Positions 53,288-64,000 of a stretch of 64,000 bases of DNA are shown here, one piece after another. Origin of the DNA: Ulva prolifera (Eukaryota; Chlorophyta; Ulvophyceae; Ulvales; Ulvaceae); assembly GCA_023078555.1 (NCBI GenBank), contig CM041196.1, forward strand, positions 10,682,985-10,746,984, written 5' to 3'. Every line of letters begins with the position of its first letter. The stretch's first letter is position 1. The translations under genes were made by a program, and so were the position numbers. Under the pieces are notes generated by a model. That model had not been told where the DNA came from. It saw nothing but the letters and a program-made list of their open reading frames with translations, and did no database searches.

Positions 53288-53756
53288 GAAATCGGCAAGC
53301 CGTCTACATCATGCCCACAGTGGGCGGTAAAGGCACATCTCTTGGCGGAATTTGCACGACCACTCGCTTGTACACACTGTGATTCACAACTCAAGTCAGG
53401 CAGCGACTCCTTGTTTGACATCCATAAGCTCACAGGGAACATCACGATTACGTTACCATGTACTGAATGCACATGTAGCATTGCGGCATGTGCATACAAT
53501 TGACATGAACTCACACAAGATCACATTAGTCATCCCTGCGCGTGTTTGGATCAAACGCATACACACCGTATTTGCGCCGGCACACCATGCCCGCAGTCGA
53601 CGAAGCATGTAACATCTTGCAATATACATCCGTTGTTGCAGTCCCAGGGAAACAAAAGTATCATATCTGGTCACCAATCAAAAAGCATCCATACTGCCTT
53701 CTCATAAAGCTGAAGTGGCATACAAATCTGCAGAATTCATGGATTAAATATGCACT
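53288..53756 (+). other. Gag-protease linker of element J
   Basis: Short broken frames with no motif. It probably represents a decayed linker, as the protease starts in another frame at 53757. Confidence 0.4.
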
Positions 53757-54657
53757 ATGCCTGCTCGCATAAATGGCCACATGTGCAAGGCGTTGGTTGA
53801 TACAGCCGCAAACCACAGCATGATCATCTCGGCGTTCTTGTCACGACACTCAATTGCGTTCACATCATCACACACCACCACAATGGGCATATCAGCATCA
53901 GAATTAGCGTGTCTTGGTTTCATCAAATTGCCAACCAGAGTAGGAAGACATGTCATTGAAGTCAAGTTAACAGTTGTTGAATCACTACCAACTGCAAGCA
54001 CAGAGCACCATCCAAACGAAGCACTGTTTGCCCTAGATGTCATCTCCACTGACAACATGCAAGTTAATTTCCAGAGTCCACGCATTATCATCACTGTTCC
54101 AAATCCCAAGCAGATATGCAAACGTAAAGGGAAGCTGTGGTGCCATGTCATACATCGAAATCATACTAAGGTCACATCGGAGACAAGTGACATGGATGAC
54201 TTCTCAATGACACAAAGAGAATTTAAATCACTCACAAAGAAAGCACGAAAATGCACACAACCACTATACATAGCTCATATCAAGCCCACAGTGGAAAACA
54301 CAAATATATGCTGTGCTAATAAGATGGGTTACCTATCAGAACAAAACGCGCCTGCACATCATCCATGGAGCATACAGAACGTCCCTCAAGTTGTGCAAGA
54401 CGTCATCACTAAGCATAAAGCCCCGGGTGGCACATTAGGACCAGCTCCGCCGAAAACAAGTGCATCTGGTTTTGAGATGGACGTTGACTTACTGCCAGGA
54501 TCCCGACCTAGAGCCGCAAGACAGTATCGCCTCACACCTAGGGAACAACTCGAACTAGAAAAACAGTTACAAAACTTAATAACAAAGGGGTGGGTCGCTC
54601 CATCCGTTTCACCATGGGCATCTTGTGTGTTGTTTGCACCAAAGCCGGGAGGCAGCG
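53757..54657 (+). pseudogene. Gypsy element J protease and N-terminal reverse transcriptase
   Basis: A frame of about 300 codons. KALVDTAANHSMIIS (Asp at residue 15) is the retropepsin site with DTA in place of DSG/DTG. A long linker follows, then FEMDVDLLPGSRPRAARQYR, LTPREQLELEKQLQNLITKG and SPWASCVLFAPKPGG. These are the conserved N-terminal blocks of gypsy RT before the first catalytic Asp. At about 54657 homology stops and segment S begins, so the rest of pol is lost. The relic at 16951-20635 carries complementary pol parts and may be of the same family, but this is not shown. Confidence 0.8.
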
Positions 54658-54725
54658 AACACACCGTAGCACACGGTGTTGTGGATGACGCCGCAGGTAA
54701 GCAGCCCAACCCGCGGCCAGTCACT
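54655..54725 (+). repeat. Dispersed repeat segment S, copy 2
   Basis: Matches 1655-1735 (CACACCGTAGCACACGG, then TGTGGATGACGCCGCAGGTAAGCA). It starts exactly where gypsy J ends. Confidence 0.7.
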
Positions 54726-54882
54726 TCTGCAGAGCTTTGTCGCCTCCGCTCCGCTTACGCCCGACGCGACCAGTGAAAGCCCCCGGCTGAGGGAGGAGAT
54801 GGCAGTGACTGCATCGGATCGCACGGAGGTGTGGAGGACGCCGCGGATCCACCCATCGAGATTCCGGGCACGGGACTCGGCT

Positions 54883-54883
<1 letters not shown>

Positions 54884-54917
<34 letters not shown>
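54884..54917 (+). repeat. 34-base poly-G tract
   Basis: Follows CGGCTC without interruption; the second poly-G run of the window. Confidence 0.9.
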
Positions 54918-55373
54918 CGTGGTTGATCGGGGGGTCGCTCCTGGGTTGTGTGGCCAATTGGGGGGACGCTTTTGGGCACTTCGCTTGCGTGTCCGGTGCT
55001 ACATCCCCCCACCCTCCCTTCCCCCTCAATACAAATATAGTAGTGTCTATAGGTAGTCTCACTGGTATTTGAGTGATTGAGTGCTCCTACCACTCAGGAC
55101 TGCCCCTTTAAGCGACTAACCGGATAAATGACACATCGCAAGTCAGTTCCGGCAAGCTCTTAGGCGGCTCTTAGGAAGATCTGCGTGCGACGCTATGTTG
55201 CATGAGCCCTGCAGTGTTCCAGATACCCAAAGAATTGGCATAAGCAGGCGGAGAGATGCTAATTCTCATGTGTTGTATTTACGTTGCCACGGGTGAAGGT
55301 TCAGAAGAAACGCCCTGATGTTCATCAGCCGGACATCTGCGGAGGAGTTCCTATGTCGACTACCGCTATGAGA
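54918..55373. other. Stretch without a recognisable gene
   Basis: A C/T-rich stretch (CATCCCCCCACCCTCCC...) near 55003 and short frames only. Confidence 0.4.
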
Positions 55374-55745
55374 AAAACATATTGTGAGTATTGCCGATTC
55401 TCCATTGTGGCTACGTACATGTCGATCGGAACAAACAAGTTTCATGTCCCTCGTACAAGCGCATGCATTTCAAGACTCAAACCTTATGCCGCGGTGTGTC
55501 CATGTGTGTCGGGCGCAAATCAAAGTGGGCCAAAAGGACTTGAGACTATAGCTATGTACACTGTACACATCGCAAGCAAGTGACCTCGAGCAAAATGGCC
55601 GAGTCAAAGATGCGAAGCGCTGTACACGTTGCCCGACAATTTGAATCGCATAGAAGTGCCGGAAAAGTGAAACAGCTTTGCCGATAGCGCAATGTATGTA
55701 ATCAATGTGCACAATAAAGTTGCATGCATGCTCTAGCGAAATGTG
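55374..55745 (+). repeat. Dispersed repeat R1, copy 3
   Basis: The longest copy with all blocks: ATTGTGAGTATTGCC, TCCATTGTGGCTACGTACAT, GCTATGTACACTGTACACAT, AGCAAGTGACCTCGAG, TTTGCCGATAGCGCAA and CAATGTGCACAATAAAG. Confidence 0.7.
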
Positions 55746-55765
55746 TACTTCTCAACGTGTGACAC

Positions 55766-55917
<152 letters not shown>

Positions 55918-56787
55918 GAGGGAACCCAGTGGCGAACACTGCCTTCGCGGCGGACACGGCACAGCTGCCCACATCGCGGCTTGACACTTATACTGATGGG
56001 GGGGCTCAGTCACTTGTTGCAACTGTTATCTAAATCCGGTTGCTGCAACCAAGTACAAGTCTGCATCATAACGGATCACCTTAGTGCGAACGACGGGTGA
56101 CAGAGTCTTGGTCACTTGTTCCGGACACACAGCATGGGAAGCAGGCAGCCGCACACCTTCACAAGGACGTTGAGGGCGCCGAGCATTGGCACCTCAACCG
56201 CCAAGCTCAGCCGGCGATCCAAGTCACAGAGGTGGGTGAGCTGCTTGCGGGCGACTGTGCGGGATGGACGCTTGAGCAGTTCGCATCACAGTCCGCATGT
56301 AGCATGAGTGACGCGCCAGGTCAGCCACTCTCTGCATCGCGGTGTGGTGGTACAGGCAGCGTGTCTCTACATCGCGAAGCAGAACATGCTCCGAGAGGCC
56401 CAGCCGGCGATGTGCCGTATGCTCTCACGCATGGGGATGCGGCAATATTGTGCGTACTTTGCATTGCCAAAGCGGATGATAATGTCTATGAGACTGTGTT
56501 CTTCCAACACAGCGGCGCACAAATTCACGCTATAGGCCATGCACTGCATTGGCTGCACGAACAGGGCCACGGCGTTGCTGATCTAATGGATGAGCCCGGA
56601 GGCTGCACCCTGTAGTACTGCAGCACCGTCTACGGCCGACTGTTGGCCACCATCACAAGCCACCTGCGCAAATCTACAGCCGGCAATGACAAGAGCTACT
56701 CTAGCGTTCTGAGCACTAGCTCTGTCAGCTTCGCTGTGTTGGGTGGACCCTGTCCCGGGGAATGCAAACAAAAAGGCAGATGCGCTG

Positions 56788-57640
56788 TCAGTCATACACC
56801 ACGTACATATGCAGAGTCATGCGATTCTGCTGCCCTGTGTCCGTGGACTCGTCAAGCGAGACATGCACGAAGAGGGCATCTGTGACCAGCTCTCTAACGC
56901 AATCCTGAAGAACGGCGTCTAGCGCCTCAGCAAAGTCCCACTCTGCGTTGTCATACCAATGTTGCTGCACCACATCGGGCAGCTTCAAGTGAGCAAAGAA
57001 CTCAAACAGCTTTTCGTATAGGAGCATGGGCCGGCCTGCAACCAGCGCTGTACACCGTATTCAGCTACAGATACTACTGCCTAAATCCTACGTTTTGAGC
57101 CATCTCCAAGGCAGGGGAAATGGCGAGAGCTGCATGCACATAGGAGCCGTAACTTGTACTGCATGTAGCGCACACAGTATTCTCGTTGCATGGATTGCGT
57201 TTACACAATGCAGCAGCACGAATAAGCACACATGGCACATCAACGTTCAGCAGAGTGTCGGCCTGTCGTTTCAGTGCGCGCTTGTGGGCGCGGCTGTCAA
57301 TGTGACCCGCGAGAGTCTGTGTCTTGCCCTGCATTGCCTGCGCGGTATCCTTCGCGTCTATTTTGCACACTTTGCAAATCTAGGACATGTCTGTGTCATC
57401 ATGCGGCGTGCATCGCTTCAAGTCCCTCCAACGGGAGTTAAACGGATGAAACGGAACGCCGTTGCTTCACAGGGAACGGGCCAGGTTCGTTATCGCTAAG
57501 AGCGGCCTAGATCCGCAGGAGTATCGATCTCAGTGAAAACTACATTAGTAAAGTCTCTGGGTGTGCCTTTTCAGTATGCTAGCGTAGCGGTCGTCTGGGA
57601 CAGGCAACTTACCCTTCTTTGGGCGTCCCATCTCTGCTAA
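56788..57640 (-). pseudogene. hAT-like transposase relic
   Basis: Minus strand. Near 57640-57600 a frame reads MGRPKKGKLPVPDDRYASIL. Near 57380-57260 ICKVCKIDAKDTAQAMQG with GHIDSRAHKRALKRQ forms a Cys-Cys...His-His pattern like a BED-type or related zinc finger. From the ATG at 57027 the frame KLFEFFAHLKLPDVVQQHWY and DALFVHVSLDESTDTGQQNR then MTLHMYVV resembles the start of the hAT catalytic core, where a DE-S-D motif is followed by such a beta strand. Stops and frame changes separate the parts and the C-terminal hATC dimerisation region is not found. The family assignment is moderate. Confidence 0.5.
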
Positions 57641-57892
57641 TCTCTGCAGCGTCACGACAACGATGCTATTCACGCCAGCCGCTAAGCATGTATCCCACTG
57701 TGGCGGAACAGCCGCCGCAGGGGCAAGCGATCGTTGACTGCACGTGTCATTTCGGCGCTCGCATTGCTCCCGATATGTGGGTGCCGCCGTTTTTATATCG
57801 CTCGCTTCGCCCGCGATAATTGAGGCTGAAAACATCGCTTTATCGCTTATCTTGCCTCCAAGTTTGTAATTCAAATCGCTTGTACAGTACAT

Positions 57893-58868
57893 ATCGCATC
57901 CATGAAGAGCACTGATTGGTAATGTTGAAGAATCGCTTGATATTCACAGCTCACTCAACATGGACAGTGTGCTACTAGCACATAGTACGTATTACAATGC
58001 AGTGAAGGTGACTAGTCCCAGGAACAATCGAATGAGGCGGGTCATTGTCGGAGAGCATGTTCATCACGACAATTTACATGTTGGCCATCCGAATTACGAT
58101 ATGGTATATAGTAGCCGCAAAACAACATTATTTTAATTGCCTTTGGATCAATTTATGATTTCCCAATCGAAGCTTAATTAGAATTGTTTATATCTGTGTA
58201 GAAGAAGCTTACATTTGGGTTAATTGTAATTCAACAGCCTTAGTAGTTGGACTCCTTGGAACTTGCTGATTCTTCATCGTGACCTACCACTCAAGGCAAT
58301 ACCAAGGCATTCGGCAACACGCATCTGCCCGGAGTGGCTGTTTCAATGGCCATTGTAGATGTAATCATGCCAATGGTGGTTCGTGAGGCCACACCAGGCA
58401 AGACCTCATCTCGGCAGCATAAAAACCCTCTTCGGAAAGGTGAGAGGTTCTCGACCTTTGCCTTTCGTGTCAAGCTCCGGCTGAAAAGCCATGGCCTATA
58501 CCATCTGCTCAGACGGCTGTGCCATTTGAGGCGAGGACGATTGTCCATGACAAGCACAGCACAACGGCCATTGTAATCAACACCCGTCCGTTTGGCACTA
58601 AGAGATAATGAGAACCATCCTACCCTTGTCTTACCCTCTATGCGCATGTCACACCGCACCGATTTGCATACAATTGTGAAATCATTTAGGTCCTCATCAC
58701 ATGCAACTACACGTCATGGCCAACATCGTCCGGGCCAAAGATTATCAATACAACATTGACCGACTGCACATCAGTGTACTCACTGTACTATACAATTCTT
58801 AAAGTAAGCACATTGTGTATTTACATGCTGAAACAATTTTGCGCCGCCTGCAGCCATGATGGTTTGAG
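57893..58868. other. Stretch without a recognisable gene
   Basis: AT-richer than its surroundings at about 58080-58260. A minus-strand frame of 122 codons (58291-58659, RTGVDYNGRCAVLVMDNRPR) is not recognised; it may be a transposase scrap. This lies just downstream of the MFS gene and may include its 3' untranslated part. Confidence 0.35.
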
Positions 58869-61800
58869 TCATGATTCCGGAAGCGAGCTCTGTCGCATAT
58901 CACCCCGGGAACCCGAGTCCACCGCAAACGTCCCGAGCCCGCTACTATCTGACTGCAACTCGCTAGACTCCTCCACCGTTCCCAGATCCACAGGCGACCC
59001 AGCACTGTGGCCATGACCTCTATCGAACCATGTGCGCCCCTGTAACCACACACTGCTCCCCTGTGTGCGAAGATCTGTCTCGTCTAGAACATCGGCACGC
59101 ACATAGTCAACGCCACCAGAACCATCATGCATGTGGCCGCCCTCACCCGGTGCCGGCCGCAGCCATCGCGAGAATCCGGTGATGAGCAGCGGCGACATCA
59201 TTGTCACTGCGCCGACAACGAGCCACAAAATTGGGTCACACGTGCCACCATCGCCGGCGGCAGCGTCGAGCTTTGGGGCAGGAACATCAGTCGTCGATTG
59301 AGGCGCCACTGCCGCAGCCGTAGCAGCCTTTGAACTACCATCGCACACGTCTGCTCCCGCACCGCAGCCATCACCGACGAGAGGGCAGAAATGGTCAAGC
59401 AGATACCCTGATAGCAAACCCGTTGGGAGCTTCGCGAGGAAAAGCGGCGCGGCAGCGATAGCGCCAAACAGACCTTCCTTCCCCGTCGGTGCGATGTCCA
59501 TGGTATAATCATACCATCGCGGTGACCACACTGCCTCGCCAAGTGAAAGCTGTACAACAAACACAACAGGGCCCATGATGGCCGGATACTGGATCCAATG
59601 CACCCAAAATGGTGAGCTCGCAGACACGTAGGACCCGTAATGGACCATATCGAAGTGAGGAATGCGGGCAGTGAGGGCGGTGACGAGGGGCACGAGGATG
59701 ATGATCATAGCTGGGTTTATTGCGTAAACCTTGCCGAAGGGCGCGCCGCAGCCAATGAAGCGTTGCATGTACTTGGGCAGCATGCCGTCAAGGTACCTAC
59801 GCAACGGCATGCGGTTCAGAGAAGGCGGCACATGAGAGAAATATCTCAGTTGATTATTGAACGCCTCTGAAAACTATGGCACATTGGCAACAGAGCGAAG
59901 GACCCGTGGGAAGGAAAGGGCTTTTGGCGGATTTTGATGGAATGCTACACACTCGGCAAGCGCTCAAAGTATGCAATGTTCCATGACCGCATCTGTGATT
60001 GAGATACACTCCAGCCCACCCAAACCGATTTCTGAGATGCAGAAGCATAGCTCGTTCAACTCTAGCGCACTCAATCACCATCACAAGACATTTGCGCAAG
60101 AAGTAGAGATTCATGATTTTCGATTTGGAGAACGTCTGTTTGCGCACGTCGATTGTCACTGTTTATTGTGTGAACCGAGTCAGACATGGCTGCACTACGA
60201 TGAGCACCGACGGCGATGGTCAATAGAGGCATGCGTATGCGCATGCGTATGCGCAAGGGATGTACTAGAGTGAGCGAGCGCACCGGTACGTTTGCCGAAG
60301 GTTGAGTAGAAACAACGCCATGACGAGGTACTTCCACATGCCCGGGTACGCCATCATCTCCGAAATGCTGTTGTTCAACCGCTGCACCGCCGCAAGTACA
60401 CCTCTCATCAGCGCAGCCGGGCCACAGCCCCAGCCGCGGTGCCGCGCTGCGGGGCTGCAGAGGTCCCTACAGCCACACAGTACTTGTGGTCGGCGTCGCG
60501 CGAGTCCACGTTCAGCTGGCACGCAGCCCCAGCTTGGCAACACGGCACAAGTGTGAAAGATGGGTGGCTGCGGGGTGGCCAGACGGTGTCCAGCTGTGGG
60601 GCGGAAGCCTTGGCCGCGGCAGCTGGCATCTCAGGCAGGAGGAGGACGCTCGTATGGGCTGCGGGTCGATCTCAGGAGCGCGCATGAGGCCCCCGTGTGT
60701 GGAGCGGCCAGGCTGATGGACATGCATGCACTGTTCAGTCGGTGCGGTGACGGTGACACCCCTCAGAGGCACATGCTGACAACTGTGACGGGGCACATGC
60801 CACTGCACCTGAAACTCAAGAGAAAGCTCGGCATAACATGGGCAGACAATAGATACACAGCAGGGCCATCCCCGCAATGACGGGCAGACAATAGACACAC
60901 TGCAGGGCAGACAATAGACACACTGCAGGGCAGACAATAGACACACTGCAGGGCCATCCTCACAACGACGGGCACTCTGGCACGTAACACGAGCCATGAC
61001 AGCATCAGGGCCATCCTCACAACGCCGCATGCCATGCGGACCGTCAGGCCGCCTTCAAGGCCGACATGGCCACCGCCGTGCAGCGAGTTCGTCGCAGAGT
61101 GGTCAAGGTGGGGACAGCTCCAACTGCGCCAACGCGTGCTGTTGATGGTGGCATGTGTGCATGCATGGGCAGATGCGTACGGGACGTTGACGCCGGCCGT
61201 CTGACTGTGCAGCTCATGCCGGATGAGCTGCCCGGCGTGCGCCGGCACCTCGAAGAGGCCGCCCTCCTCCCCATCCCATCCATCGACGCGCCCCCCGGCC
61301 CCCCGCGCCTCCGCGCACTCCCGCTCCAGCGCCTCTGCCTCGACCGCACGGCTCAGGAACAGCGCGACGCCAAACGCGACCGCAGACGTCAGCGCGCCCG
61401 ACGCGACGACGAGGCGGTTGCTGTCATGCATGAGCATCCCGGCCGTGCCGCCGCGGCTCGCGTCCGCGGGGGCCGTGCAGACGAAGGCGCGGAGGCCGTC
61501 GACGACAAACCCGGACGCGAGCGCGGCGACGTTCATGACGGTGTAGAAGAGTCCGTACGCGAGGGAGCGGGAGGAGGCGGGGGTGTAGCGCTTGACGGCG
61601 ATCGTCATGACGGGCACGCCAAGGGACGCGGCGGCCGGGAGGAGGGTGTAGAGGAGGATATAGAGGAAGGTCTTGGAGGTCGCGGTGGAGATGAGCAGCC
61701 GTGCCACGAGCTCGCCGGCGAAGCAGAGCAGGAGCGACTGCCGGATGCCTGTGTGACCGACTCGGTGTTGGGGACGCGGAGGGTGGGCTGGTGTGGATCA

Positions 61801-62558
61801 CAAGAGGTTGGGCGGTTGTGTGGCGGTGCAAGAAACAAAACGGCGAGGCGTTGCAGCCGGCAGCATCGATGCGGAGAGCGTGCGACTGTGGCGTGAGCTC
61901 CGTGGGGTCTGTTTTGTGGCAAGGGTGAGGGAGGTGGGGTCTGTTTTGTGGCAAGGGTGAGTTTCGTGGGGTCTGTTTTGTGGCAAGGGTGAGGGGGGAG
62001 GGGGTCTGTTTTGTGGCAAGGGTGAGGGAGGTGGGGGGTCTGCTTGAGGATACCATACACAGAAGAACGGAGTGACGGGCAATGTGAGATCGGCGGCTGA
62101 GATTGACCTTCAGGCCACAGCAGGGGTGGCTTGATTGCAGTCGTGTTGATGATCATTCATGGTCGTGCTCGGGGGAACGGTGAGGTGTTATGGCAACGAG
62201 AATGGAGATGGTGATGAGGTCTGGCGATGAGAAGGCGATGCCAATGTGCTTCGTGTTGGACTGTCTGTGGTGATCCGTACGTATGATGCAATCCAGCTTG
62301 AGCAGATGTCTGGCGTGAGCTGGATCAGAAGCAAGGCATGTAGAATATGGCGCAGCAGGTGTCGCACCGAGATGGTCGATCACCGGGCCCAAGACGACCC
62401 CCCACGCCACTGTCAACATTCCCCACAGCCCATAGGACCCTCCAGCGGCGATGTCCCCCACGCCAAAGGAGTCAGTCAGGAGGACTACGTAGATGAGGCT
62501 CATGGAGAAGTAGGAGTAGCTCTCGAGGACCTTCACGACGAAAATCAGCCATAGCTCC
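58869..62558 (-). CDS. MFS-type membrane transporter, several exons, 5' end unresolved
   Basis: Exons are inferred from open frames and splice sites. Exon a, 62368-62558, encodes ELWLIFVVKVLESYSYFSMS and LTDSFGVGDIAAGGSYGLWG with VIDHLG. Exon b, from 61748 down to about 61250, encodes GIRQSLLLCFAGELVARLLI, GVPVMTIAVKRYTPASSRSL and ALASGFVVDGLRAF. Exon c, about 60290-60381, encodes MMAYPGMWKYLVMALFLLNL. Exon d, 58869-59796, encodes LDGMLPKYMQRFIG, INPAMIIILVPLVTALTA, VVFVVQLSLGEAVWSPRWYD, PLFLAKLPTGLLSGYLLDHF and ILWLVVGAVTMMSPLLI. About ten to twelve membrane spans fit the major facilitator superfamily; the SPRWYDY region is a pattern I associate with an uncharacterised protist MFS group. The substrate is unknown. 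The join of a to b, CTCG|GTGCGA ... CACACAG|GC, restores DHLGIRQS. First exon(s), and the end of exon b, are not defined. Confidence 0.75.
60838..60960. repeat. 23-bp minisatellite in an MFS intron
   Basis: Three adjacent copies of GGGCAGACAATAGACACACTGCA at about 60885-60953, with a diverged fourth copy near 60840. GGGCCATCC(T/C)C(A/G)CAA is also repeated around them. Confidence 0.9.
61902..62040. repeat. Tandem repeat in an MFS intron
   Basis: Four copies of GGGGTCTGTTTTGTGGCAAG with GGTGAG following, separated by short variable pieces (period 31-34 bases), then a partial fifth. All lie inside the 619-base intron 61749-62367. Confidence 0.9.
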
Positions 62559-63275
62559 CTGAACAAGAAGCCAGTGAGGACAACCGCACCGGATTAGACC
62601 GAAAGTCACATCAACATGGTACATCAGTAAATTCAATGCACACCTCGGACACTGGCCAAGGCTGACGCAGTTTGCCTTCAGCGTGGCCCAAACTTCCATC
62701 AGACAATTGTCTGGGCCCAGGATCAACCAAGGCACAAATGCCGCCACGAGGTCATCAACACAGCGTATATCCCCAAAATTAATATAAATGCGACTGACCG
62801 CGTGATTCCGCTAGCCGAACCAGCCCGGGTATTTGCCAGATTGTACCTGACCCACGGACGGTACCGGTACAGTAGACAAGCTGAAAAACATAAGAATACG
62901 ACGCAGAGGACTGTGACAACATTTTTCCCAAATTTGAATCAGTTCCTCTGCGGCAGCTCCATAGGTGTGGGCCTGCTGATCGGGAAACGGTATGCATAGC
63001 ATGCGTCGCGTCGTTCCATCAGCGCATGGTGGCAAGGACATGCACAGTCACCATGTTCACTACCTCCAACGCCACTTGTAGCGGGCAGCTCTAGTGAGAA
63101 AGAATTATACAACATATTTCTTTCCGCCTGTCCGTTTGGGACGAGCTGTGGCTGCAGTATCAACTTCCCTGCCGCATCTGAAATCGCGCTTCCCCTTCCT
63201 GCACATCCGACCGCTATCCAAAGTAAAAGTTTGCAGAAGATCTGGTGAATCGAAACATATAGAATCCCGGGCAAC
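62559..63275. promoter_or_regulatory. Divergent intergenic region between MFS and epsin genes
   Basis: Holds the unresolved first exon(s) of the MFS gene on the minus strand and the 5' leader of the epsin gene. TTCTTGTTCAG|G at 62559-62568 (minus strand) is the acceptor before exon a. Short TATA-like stretches are present, but none is convincing. Confidence 0.4.
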
Positions 63276-64000
63276 ATGGACTTCTCATCCTTCGACTTGG
63301 GAAAGGTTAAGAACATGGCCCGCAAGGGCATAGACAGAGCTAGACAGATCGCCGAAGGCTTGAACGAGCTAGAGCTGAAGGTCGAAGAAGCTACAAATAA
63401 TGACAAATGGGGTCCTCATGGCTCGCTGATGTCTGGTGCGCGTCCGTGCTGTGTGGCCCTGTCTGCCCGCTGCAGCACTCAGCAGCACGCAACTACGCCC
63501 CAACAGCTGGCCACCGGATGTTTGAATCTCAAGTGTGTGCCCCTTGATCAAGCCTTGCGCGTCGTGCAAATGATCAGGACACTATGTCGCATGCAGAAAT
63601 CACTAAACGCTCGTATCACGGCGAGGAATACAAACAGATTCTTGGGATCCTAGCCCGACGCTTGCACAGTGAGCCAAATCATTGGCGTCACATATATAAG
63701 TCCCTGCTGCTGCTGGAGTACATGGCCAAGAATGGCCCCAAGAAAATCGTGCCAGAGCTCAAGTCGAATGGGAAAGTATTCACCAGGCTACAAAAATTCG
63801 AGTACATCGACAGTCAAGGAAAAGATCAAGGACTGAACGTCCGTAACAGGTGCGGCTAGACGTTGGTCATCACTGCTCCACAGCTCTCAAGTGCACCATT
63901 CAGCTTTGGGCACATCAACATTCAGCACACAGCTCATCATGGCGCCAGCCTCTTTGTCACCACTCTGACGAAACAGACACGATGACAGCTACCATTTGAT
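63276..64000 (+). CDS. Epsin-type ENTH domain protein, 5' part (runs off the window)
   Basis: The ATG at 63276 starts exon 1 (63276-63435): DFSSFDLGKVKNMARKGIDR and ATNNDKWGPHGSLMS. Intron 1 is 63436-63596 (161 nt, TCTG|GTGCGCG ... CATGCAG|AA). Exon 2 (63597-63849) encodes EITKRSYHGEEYKQILGILA, HIYKSLLLLEYMAKNGP and LQKFEYIDSQGKDQGLNVRN. A donor, AACAG|GTGCGG, opens intron 2 at 63850. This is the ENTH fold: helix 0 and helices 1-7 that bind PtdIns(4,5)P2 and bend membrane for clathrin-coated vesicle formation; the basic residues of helix 0 and the (R/K)-x-K region are present. The ENTH domain ends at about residue 138, so any ubiquitin-, adaptor- or clathrin-binding tail lies beyond the window. 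The reading frame would close without splicing at 63857, so the introns are well supported. Confidence 0.93.

Noticed and set aside
58291..58659. PiggyBac-like transposase fragment on the minus strand
   Set aside because: A few residues suggest it, but no catalytic Asp pattern can be placed.
61066..61896. 276-codon plus-strand frame opposite the MFS exon
   Set aside because: It is the complement of a GC-rich transporter exon that has clear membrane-span motifs; its composition (Arg, Gly, Ala) is typical of a shadow frame.

Overview
The window is eukaryotic nuclear DNA dominated by LTR retrotransposons. It shows spliceosomal GT-AG introns, an epsin-type ENTH gene, a multi-exon MFS transporter gene, copia- and gypsy-type polyproteins, CACTA- and hAT-like transposase relics and long microsatellites, and no bacterial operon structure. 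I cannot name the organism. A repeat-rich protist or alga would fit, but nothing seen here proves it.

Layout: 1-8.4 kb holds degenerate copia and gypsy pol fragments and dispersed repeats. 8.4-12.1 kb carries an unrecognised set of minus-strand ORFs interrupted by two solo LTRs, each with a 5-bp target-site duplication (TSD). 12.5-14.4 kb is a CACTA/TNP2-like transposase relic. 17-20.6 kb is a gypsy pol relic whose integrase is split by about 0.9 kb of foreign sequence. 20.6-37.6 kb is a nested complex: an old copia element (B) was hit three times. Element A (21861-28349, TSD ATGCA) lies in its protease, element C (30033-35102, TSD GATTG) just before its reverse transcriptase, and a solo LTR, E (36264-36967, TSD ATAGC), in its RNase H. 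Removing each insert plus one TSD copy rejoins B in frame. 37.6-42.5 kb holds copia D, 42.5-45.2 kb copia F with its middle deleted, 45.3-47.1 kb the 3' end and LTR of element G, and 50.4-54.7 kb gypsy J with gag, protease and the start of RT. 55-58.9 kb has a long TG/TGCG microsatellite and a hAT-like relic. The last 5 kb is the only region that looks like ordinary host genes: an MFS transporter on the minus strand and an epsin on the plus strand, divergently arranged.

The most notable signal is in elements C and E. Each LTR has a TATA box, a predicted start at ATCTT about 30 bases downstream, and a GT-AG interval inside the transcribed part. At the 3' end of each insertion, inside the TSD, lies a second copy of the region from ATCTT to the LTR end with exactly that GT-AG interval missing (78 nt in C, 88 nt in E). 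It follows a 24-31 nt spacer that starts GGTGAGACA in both. This looks like a captured spliced leader and suggests how these elements could keep an intron in the LTR through reverse transcription. C is also intact (about 1385 codons) and its LTRs differ at one base, so it is young and may be active.
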